A stretch of DNA of 64,000 bases from Marilutibacter spongiae (lineage in GTDB: Bacteria > Pseudomonadota > Gammaproteobacteria > Xanthomonadales > Xanthomonadaceae), in assembly GCF_014145325.1 (NCBI RefSeq), contig NZ_JACHTF010000007.1, positions 62,001 through 126,000 on the forward strand, read 5' to 3'. The notes under the pieces are model-generated. The model saw only the letters and a program-made list of their open reading frames with translations, had not been told where the DNA came from and ran no database searches. The translations under genes and the position numbers were made by a program. This document shows, in pieces, positions 59,296 through 64,000 of this stretch (the stretch's first letter is position 1; each line of letters starts with the position of its first letter).

Positions 59296-60393
59296 TCAAG
59301 TCGGTCGCCCGGTATCGAGGATGCGGATGATGGATTCGGTGTAGCGCTGGAGCTGCCGCAGTTCGACCCACTCGTCGGCCGTGTGCGCCTGCGCGATGTC
59401 GCCCGGGCCGTACACGAATGCCGTCAGCCCCGCCTGCGAGAACAGCGAGGCTTCGGTCCAGAAGTCGACCGCGTTGCCGATCGGCAGGCCCAGCTCGTCG
59501 GCGAGGTCGCGTGCGTCCAGGCGCTTGCGCTCGGCATCGGCGACATCGCCGCCCGGCAACGAAGGACCGCGGAAGGTCTCCTCGTAGTGCGCCAGCGCAT
59601 CGGCCCCGGCGAGACCGCGGAAGGTGTCGTGCAGACCATCGATGGACATCGACGGCAAGGGGCGGAAGCCGAAGCGCAGCTCGGCGCTGGGCGCGATCAT
59701 GTTGGCCTTGATCCCCCCCTCGACCCGGCCGATGTTGAAGCGCAGCCCGGTCAGGCCGCCAAAACGCTGGTGGGCCTGCGCCTCGACGAGGTCGAGCGCG
59801 CGGCCGCCCCAGCGCATGGCCTGGTGCAGGGCGCTGGCCTGCATGGCGTTCGCCCCCGAGGCATGCCCGGCCACGCCCTTGAATTTCATCAGCACCGAAC
59901 TGATGCCCCGGTGCGCCAGCACGGCCTCGCAACCGGTGGGCTCGGCGATGATCGCTTCGCGGAAGCCGTGGTCGCGCGCGAGGAAGGCGGCGATGCAACG
60001 CGGATCGTTCGCCTCCTCGTCGGTGCTGAAGAGGAACGCGGCGTCGCCTTCCGTCACCGAGGCCGCGGTCAGCAGGCCGGCCGCGGCACCCTTGATGTCG
60101 CAGGCGCCGAGGCCGATCGCGCGGTCACCGTCCACCCGCAGCACGTGCGGGTCGGCCGACCACGCCTCCGAAGACGGCACGGTGTCGAGGTGGACGTTGA
60201 ACACGCGGGTGGGCGCGCCGCGCACGGCGAGCATGGACACCGCCCCGGCGCCATGGTCGACGACCTCGATGTCGAAGCCGTCCAGCTGCGCGCGCAGGTA
60301 GTCGAAGATGCCGCCGGTGCCGATCTCGCGCGGGGGGTTGCGCGTATCGAACCCGACCAGGGCTTCCAGGTGCTTGAGGGTCTTGGCCAGCAC
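59296..60393 (-). CDS. argE': N-acetyl-L-citrulline deacetylase (ArgE-like)
   Basis: 365-aa M20-family metallohydrolase. Metal-site motifs: [10 protein letters not shown] (near 65-74), [13 protein letters not shown] (near 97), the catalytic STDEEAND (near 123) and HTADEW near the end. In xanthomonads this ArgE-type protein removes acetate from acetylcitrulline, which fits the acetylornithine carbamoyltransferase in the same operon. It begins at a GTG (60393) with GAGGA about 10 bp upstream. Confidence 0.88.
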   Translation of the reverse strand: MLAKTLKHLEALVGFDTRNPPREIGTGGIFDYLRAQLDGFDIEVVDHGAGAVSMLAVRGAPTRVFNVHLDTVPSSEAWSADPHVLRVDGDRAIGLGACDIKGAAAGLLTAASVTEGDAAFLFSTDEEANDPRCIAAFLARDHGFREAIIAEPTGCEAVLAHRGISSVLMKFKGVAGHASGANAMQASALHQAMRWGGRALDLVEAQAHQRFGGLTGLRFNIGRVEGGIKANMIAPSAELRFGFRPLPSMSIDGLHDTFRGLAGADALAHYEETFRGPSLPGGDVADAERKRLDARDLADELGLPIGNAVDFWTEASLFSQAGLTAFVYGPGDIAQAHTADEWVELRQLQRYTESIIRILDTGRPT

Positions 60394-60405
60394 GTCGTCG
60401 CGTCC

Positions 60406-61662
60406 TCAGTCCTGCGCGGGGCCGCGGTTGATCTCGGCCCACAGCGTGCTGCTCATGCCGAACAGCTTGATGAAGCCCTCGGCCTCGGCCACGCCCCAGT
60501 CCGCGGCCTGGGCGTAGGTCGCGCCCTTGGCGTTGAGGATGTTCGGCGAGTCGATCGCGACCGCGTTGACGATGCCGCCGGTGGTTTCCAGCGTCACCTC
60601 GCCGTTGACCGTGGACTGGCTGGACGCGAGGAAGGCCTCCAGGTCGGTCTTGAGCGGATCATGGAAGAAGCCCTCGTAGACCAGCTCGACCCACTTGCGC
60701 GCGACGTCGGGCTTGAAGCGGTTCTGCTGCTTGCTCAGCACCGCTTCTTCCAGCGCACGATGCGCGGTCAGCAGCGCGAACAGGCCCGGCGCCTCGTACA
60801 CGATGCGGCCCTTCAGGCCGATGGTGGTGTCGCCGGTGTACAGCCCGCGGCCCACGCCGTAGGCCGCGAACAGGCCATTGAGGCGCGCCAGCATCGCGTG
60901 GCCCGCGATCGCCTCGCCATCGAGCGCGACGGCTTCGCCGTTCTCGAAGCGGATCTTCACCCGCAATGCCTCGGCGGGCCACTCGGCGCGCGGCTTGCAC
61001 CAGCCGCGCGCGCCCTCGCCCGGCGCCTGCCAGCGGTCGATCTCGCCGCCGGAGAGCGTCACGCCGAGGAGGTTCTCGTTGATGGTGTAGGCCTTCTGCT
61101 TGGCGCGCACGCCGAAGCCGCGCTCTTCCAGGTAGGCCTGCTCGTAGGCGCGGACCTCGGTGTGTTCCTTCTGGATCTCGCGGATCGGGGCGATGATCTC
61201 GTAGTCGCCCAGCGCCTTGACCGCCAGGTCGAAGCGAACCTGGTCGTTGCCCATGCCGGTGCAGCCGTGCGCGATCGCACGCGTGCCCAGTTCCCGGCAA
61301 CGCTCCAACGCCGCCTCGACGATCAGGTAGCGGTCCGACACCAGCAAGGGGTACTGGCCCTGGTAGCCCTCGCCCGCCCACACGAAGGGCTTGACGAAGC
61401 CCGACCAGATCGCAGGACCGCCGTCGACGGTGACGTGCGAGGCCACGCCCAGCTCGGCCGCACGCTGCTCGATGAACGCACGCTCCTCGGCATCGACGCC
61501 GCCGGTGTCGGCGAACACAGTATGGACCTTCCAGCCGCGCTCCTGCAGGTACGGCACGCAGAAACTGGTGTCCAGGCCGCCGGAGAAAGCGAGGACGATG
61601 TCGTTGGCGCCGTGATTCGGGATTCGGGATTCGGGATTGGCGGGAGCGGTTTGCTGCGGCAT
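60406..61662 (-). CDS. argG: Argininosuccinate synthase
   Basis: 418-aa ATP-dependent ligase joining citrulline and aspartate. The PP-loop is [17 protein letters not shown] (near residues 27-43), followed by the usual [16 protein letters not shown] and [18 protein letters not shown]. The normal N-terminus would be close to M[11 protein letters not shown]; here about 18 extra residues ([18 protein letters not shown]) precede it, encoded by the 7-bp repeats. No alternative start close to the conserved part is evident. Confidence 0.95.
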   Translation of the reverse strand: MPQQTAPANPESRIPNHGANDIVLAFSGGLDTSFCVPYLQERGWKVHTVFADTGGVDAEERAFIEQRAAELGVASHVTVDGGPAIWSGFVKPFVWAGEGYQGQYPLLVSDRYLIVEAALERCRELGTRAIAHGCTGMGNDQVRFDLAVKALGDYEIIAPIREIQKEHTEVRAYEQAYLEERGFGVRAKQKAYTINENLLGVTLSGGEIDRWQAPGEGARGWCKPRAEWPAEALRVKIRFENGEAVALDGEAIAGHAMLARLNGLFAAYGVGRGLYTGDTTIGLKGRIVYEAPGLFALLTAHRALEEAVLSKQQNRFKPDVARKWVELVYEGFFHDPLKTDLEAFLASSQSTVNGEVTLETTGGIVNAVAIDSPNILNAKGATYAQAADWGVAEAEGFIKLFGMSSTLWAEINRGPAQD

Positions 61663-61750
61663 GGGAGCGTCCAGGAATTTCGGAATGGAGGGATCAGTTC
61701 AAAGCGGAGGGCGTGGTCGGAGGGTCACGAAGCAACGATCACGAATCACC
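61613..61750. repeat. Heptanucleotide repeats in inverted arms (copy 2)
   Basis: Left arm: GATTCGG three times plus GATTGGC at 61614-61641, inside the 5' end of argG. Right arm: ATCACGAATCACC at 61738-61750, spanning the last codons and stop of argF'. The outer part (GTGATTCG ... CGAATCAC) is inverted as in copy 1. Here the centre holds the 76-bp argF'-argG spacer and the start of argG. Confidence 0.7.
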
Positions 61751-62752
61751 ACCCCCCACCAGCGCGGCCATCACCGCCTTCTGCACGTGCAGGCGGTTCT
61801 CGGCCTCGTCGATGGCGATGCAGTTCGGGGAATCCATCACCGCGTCGGTCGCCTTGACGTTGCGGCGCAGCGGCAGGCAGTGCGAGAACACGCCGTTGTT
61901 GGTCAGCGCCATCTTGGCTTCATCGACGATGAAGTGCTTGTACTGGTCGCGGATGGGCTTTTCCGGCGCCCAGTTGCCGAAATACGGCAGTGCGCCCCAG
62001 CTCTTGGCATAAACGACGTCGGCGCCGGCATAGGCCGACTCGATGTCGTGGCTGACCTGCAGCGATCCGCCCGATTCGGCGACATTCGTGGCGGCCCAGT
62101 CCATGTAGCGCTCGTCGAGCACGTACTCGGGGGTGGGACACAGCAATGTCACGTCCATGCCCATGCGGGTGGCGATGGTCAGCGCCGAATTGGCCACCGC
62201 CGTATTGAGCGGCTTGGGGTGGTAAGTCCATGTGAGGACGTACTTCCTGCCGCGCAGGTCGTCGGTGCCGAAGTGCTCGCGCAGCGCCAACGCGTGCGCC
62301 AGCTCCTGGCAGGGATGGGTGATCGTCTCCATGTTGATCACCGGCACGGGCGAGTACTTGGCGAAACTCTTGAGGACGAGGTCCTCGCGGTCGCAGGCCC
62401 AGTCGACGAACTTCGGGAAGGCGCGCACGCCGATCAGGTCGACGTAGCGGCCGAGCACGCGGGCGACCTCCGCGATGTGTTCCTCGGTGTCGCCGTCCAT
62501 CACCGTGCCGAGGTTGAACTCGATCGGCCAAGCGTCCTTGCCCGGCTGCAGCACCACCGCGTGGCCACCGAGCTGGAACGCGCCGAGCTCGAAGCTGGTC
62601 CGCGTGCGCATCGAGGGATTGAAGAACACCAGGGCGATCGAGCGGCCCTTGAGCTGCGCGCCCAGCTTGCTGCGCTTGAACCCGGCCGCCTGCACCAGCA
62701 GCGCGTCGAGGTCCGGGCGGGACCAGTCCTGGGTATTCAGAAAGTGCTTCAT
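61739..62752 (-). CDS. argF': N-acetylornithine carbamoyltransferase
   Basis: 337-aa member of the carbamoyltransferase family, very similar to Xanthomonas AOTCase, which acts on acetylornithine instead of ornithine. Carbamoyl phosphate site NPSMRTRTSFELGAFQLGG (near 46-64), PCQ motif in ITHPCQELAHAL (near 145), GTVMDGDTEEHIAEVARVL, characteristic of the AOTCase branch, and HCLPLRRNVKATD near the end. First structural gene of the operon; preceded by the putative Arg attenuator. Confidence 0.94.
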   Translation of the reverse strand: MKHFLNTQDWSRPDLDALLVQAAGFKRSKLGAQLKGRSIALVFFNPSMRTRTSFELGAFQLGGHAVVLQPGKDAWPIEFNLGTVMDGDTEEHIAEVARVLGRYVDLIGVRAFPKFVDWACDREDLVLKSFAKYSPVPVINMETITHPCQELAHALALREHFGTDDLRGRKYVLTWTYHPKPLNTAVANSALTIATRMGMDVTLLCPTPEYVLDERYMDWAATNVAESGGSLQVSHDIESAYAGADVVYAKSWGALPYFGNWAPEKPIRDQYKHFIVDEAKMALTNNGVFSHCLPLRRNVKATDAVMDSPNCIAIDEAENRLHVQKAVMAALVGGGDS

Positions 62753-62815
62753 CGCGAGTTCCAGATGGGGGCGCCAGGCCGGCGCCGGTCGGAGGTTTGC
62801 CGGGCCAGAAAGCAG

Positions 62816-62843
62816 AAAAGCCCAGCGGTCAGGCTGGGCTTTT
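62816..62843 (-). terminator. Terminator hairpin in the arg leader
   Basis: On the minus strand AAAAGCCCAGC (62843-62833), loop CTGACC and GCTGGGCTTTT (62826-62816): a perfect 11-bp stem including the A/T parts, followed by CTGCTTTC. Located about 65 bp before the argF' start. It could work in both directions. Confidence 0.75.
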
Positions 62844-62890
62844 CTTGTGTCACCCGTTCGGGGGGCGACTCCAGAAACAGGCGATGACGC

Positions 62891-62995
62891 CTACCCAGCC
62901 AGTGTTGGCGGGTACGGTCGGCGCGCGCGCGAGGTCATGCCCGCCGCCATCCAGGCGGAGGTCAGAACGTCGGCGTCGGCGTAGTGGCGGCTCAT
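62891..62995 (-). CDS. Putative Arg-containing leader peptide
   Basis: 34 codons from ATG 62995 to TAG 62893-62891; shorter starts at ATG 62950 or 62938 would give 19 or 15 residues, the last reading MTSRARRPYPPTLAG. Arg residues 24, 26 and 27 (CGC, CGC and the rarer CGA) lie just before the protector arm, and the last codons and stop lie within the region that pairs with it and with the terminator arm. No good ribosome-binding site is visible, so it remains tentative. Confidence 0.45.
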   Translation of the reverse strand: MSRHYADADVLTSAWMAAGMTSRARRPYPPTLAG

Positions 62996-63068
62996 CAGGA
63001 CGCGAATGCTCGCATGCCGCCGGGCGACGCGCAAGCGGCCGCCATGGCCGCGGCGGGAGGCCGGACGA

Positions 63069-63542
63069 TCACGGCCGCTCGGCCCCGGCCGCGACGGGCG
63101 TGATCGAGACCCGGATGCGGAGCCGGTTGCCGGGATCTTCCGGCAGGCGGGAGCGGAACTTGGCCCCCTTGTAGAGATAGTCGACGTCGTAGGCGATCGG
63201 GCGCTGGAACTCGCGCTCCACCGGCACCGACCGGCAGTTGGTCGTGCCGGCGGCCGCCGTGTCCTCCTCGTCGTCGTCGTTGCCGCGGGTGAACACGTCC
63301 TTGACCGCGCCGACCATGCGCGACAGGCGCGAGTCGCCCTCGTCCTCGGGGCGCGGCGTCTGGTCGCACTTCTCCTCGACCCGCGTCGCCGTCAGGGTCT
63401 GGTACACCGGCGTGACCCGCAACACCTGCGCGTAGTCGTAGCGTACGTTCTCGGCCTGGATGACGACGCGGTCCTGGGCAAACGCCGGGACGGACAGGGT
63501 CGCGACCAGCAGGAGGCATGGCAGGGGGAAGAGACGGGTCAT
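63069..63542 (-). CDS. Secreted UmoD-like protein lacking a glycine zipper
   Basis: 157-aa exported protein: signal peptide ending SVPAFAQ (near residue 20), a conserved first part [18 protein letters not shown] and a conserved last part [20 protein letters not shown], two Cys. This frame is typical of UmoD-like proteins, in which a glycine-zipper membrane segment normally joins the two parts. Here the joint is a hydrophilic acidic stretch ([17 protein letters not shown]). Function is unknown. The ATG at 63542 gives the signal; a TTG at 63569 is the alternative. Confidence 0.65.
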   Translation of the reverse strand: MTRLFPLPCLLLVATLSVPAFAQDRVVIQAENVRYDYAQVLRVTPVYQTLTATRVEEKCDQTPRPEDEGDSRLSRMVGAVKDVFTRGNDDDEEDTAAAGTTNCRSVPVEREFQRPIAYDVDYLYKGAKFRSRLPEDPGNRLRIRVSITPVAAGAERP

Positions 63543-63571
63543 CGCGCTCGCAGGGTCGTATCTGTTCAAAA

Positions 63572-63577
63572 ATTGTA
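63572..63577 (-). promoter_or_regulatory. Candidate -10 box of the UmoD-like gene
   Basis: TACAAT on the minus strand in a short AT-rich stretch, 30 bp before the ATG. No clear -35 box. Confidence 0.4.
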
Positions 63578-63696
63578 AATGCTCGCACCGCCGGTGGGGT
63601 GAACCTGTGCTGTCGTCCCGGCCCGGATCCCGGATGCGCGGACCGGCCCTCGTCCCTCCAACGCAGGCCGCGTGCCAGCGAGGCCGCCCAACCCGC

Positions 63697-63702
63697 TAGA
63701 AT
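63697..63702 (+). promoter_or_regulatory. Candidate -10 box of cysS
   Basis: TAGAAT lies 25 bp before the cysS ATG; no clear -35 box. Confidence 0.4.
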
Positions 63703-63727
63703 GGCGCGAACCCAAGACCCCGTGCCC

Positions 63728-64000
63728 ATGAGTCTGCATCTCTACAACAGCCTGACCCGGCGGGTCGAAGCCTTCTCGCCGGCCGATCCGGCGCGTACCA
63801 CCATGTACGTCTGCGGCCCCACGGTCTACAACTACGTCCACATCGGCAACGGCCGCGGGCCGGTGGTTTTCGGCGTCCTCGCCGACCTGCTGCGCCGCCG
63901 CTTCGGCACCCTCGCCTACGCCCGCAACATCACCGACGTGGACGACAAGATCAATGCCGCGGCCGCCGAACAGGGCGTGTCCATCTCGGTGATCGCCGAG
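63728..64000 (+). CDS. cysS: Cysteinyl-tRNA synthetase (3' end outside the window)
   Basis: 91 codons of the N-terminus. The class I catalytic start is clear: [16 protein letters not shown], the Zn-binding Cys in [19 protein letters not shown] (with the HIGH-like HIGN) and [16 protein letters not shown]. It charges tRNA-Cys. The ATG at 63728 matches the family start. Confidence 0.95.
   Translation, partial: MSLHLYNSLTRRVEAFSPADPARTTMYVCGPTVYNYVHIGNGRGPVVFGVLADLLRRRFGTLAYARNITDVDDKINAAAAEQGVSISVIAE

Larger units (their letters stand above)
62753..63068 (-). promoter_or_regulatory. Leader region of the arg operon (putative attenuator)
   Basis: No ordinary gene lies in these 316 bp. Read on the minus strand: a short ORF (62995 to 62891) with Arg codons at 62927-29, 62921-23 and 62918-20; a protector hairpin CCCGCCA (62912-62906) / TGGC-T-GGG (62901-62894) with loop ACAC and one bulge; an alternative pairing of GGCTGGGT (62900-62893) with GCCCAGCC (62839-62832); and a terminator at 62843-62816. 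This is the 1:2, 2:3, 3:4 order of classical attenuators. A convincing promoter was not found. Confidence 0.55.

Noticed and set aside
62967-62981. Run of five Arg codons in the arg leader
   Set aside because: In that frame there is no ATG, GTG or TTG upstream at a useful distance, so I did not use it as the leader peptide, only mentioned it.

Overview
The window is a gapless-looking piece of a chromosome from a very GC-rich gammaproteobacterium. Gene content and order point to the Xanthomonadaceae/Lysobacteraceae (Lysobacter, Luteimonas or a relative). The strongest markers are an acetylated arginine pathway (N-acetylornithine carbamoyltransferase plus acetylcitrulline deacetylase) in one block with a bifunctional acetylglutamate synthase/kinase and proBA, a TrpR-like regulator at the head of the his operon, a 'transmembrane repetitive' protein, a Liu leucine-degradation cluster and RNase E with a long Ala-rich tail. 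No phage, transposase, plasmid gene or CRISPR array was seen. Genus-level assignment is inference.

Layout. 1-1001: 3' part of a TraB-family membrane protein. 1156-8918 (minus): membrane fusion protein and two overlapping RND permeases. 9341-10176: two paralogous small c-type cytochromes. 10396-14664: Pro-rich transmembrane repetitive protein, nfuA, phhB, a TonB-domain lipoprotein and rluC. 14665-18383: structured leader and rne. 18481-20156: UvrY/GacA-type response regulator and an M28 peptidase. 20167-22579 (minus): feoA-feoB-Cys-rich protein behind a Fur box. 22691-29800: liuC, liuD, an unknown lipoprotein, liuE and a PAS-GGDEF-EAL protein, tightly coupled. 29878-35098: SDR dehydrogenase, EF-P-like protein, Nudix hydrolase, NhaC antiporter and an NSS transporter. 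35166-37065: mtnB-mtnD-mtnC (methionine salvage). 37099-39263 (minus): YdeI-like protein and a metallophosphatase. 39320-46726 (minus): complete his operon (hisR-like, G, D, C, B, H, A, F, IE), almost every junction a start/stop overlap, preceded by nested inverted repeats. 46910-48754: 7TMR-DISM diguanylate cyclase. 48764-52207 (minus): a large histidine-ammonia-lyase-like protein and hisS. 52377-52453: tRNA-Pro(CGG). 52606-62752 (minus): argF'-argG-argE'-argB-GNAT-argC-argH-proB-proA. 62753-63068: its leader. 63069-64000: a secreted UmoD-like protein and the start of cysS.

How the genes fit together. The window is dominated by amino-acid metabolism: nine his genes convert PRPP/ATP to histidine and hisS charges it; the arg/pro block turns glutamate into arginine (through acetylated intermediates) and proline; the Liu genes degrade leucine to acetoacetate and acetyl-CoA; mtnBDC recycle methylthioadenosine. 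Two regulatory arrangements stand out. The his operon starts with a TrpR-family gene and a TrpR-operator-like palindrome over its promoter. The leader before argF' contains what looks like a full transcription attenuator: a short Arg-containing peptide, a protector hairpin, an alternative antiterminator and a terminator. I regard the second as the most notable candidate for something not previously described.

Limits. Everything was read by eye. Promoters are matches to sigma-70-type boxes, not proven starts; functions of named families rest on motifs and context.
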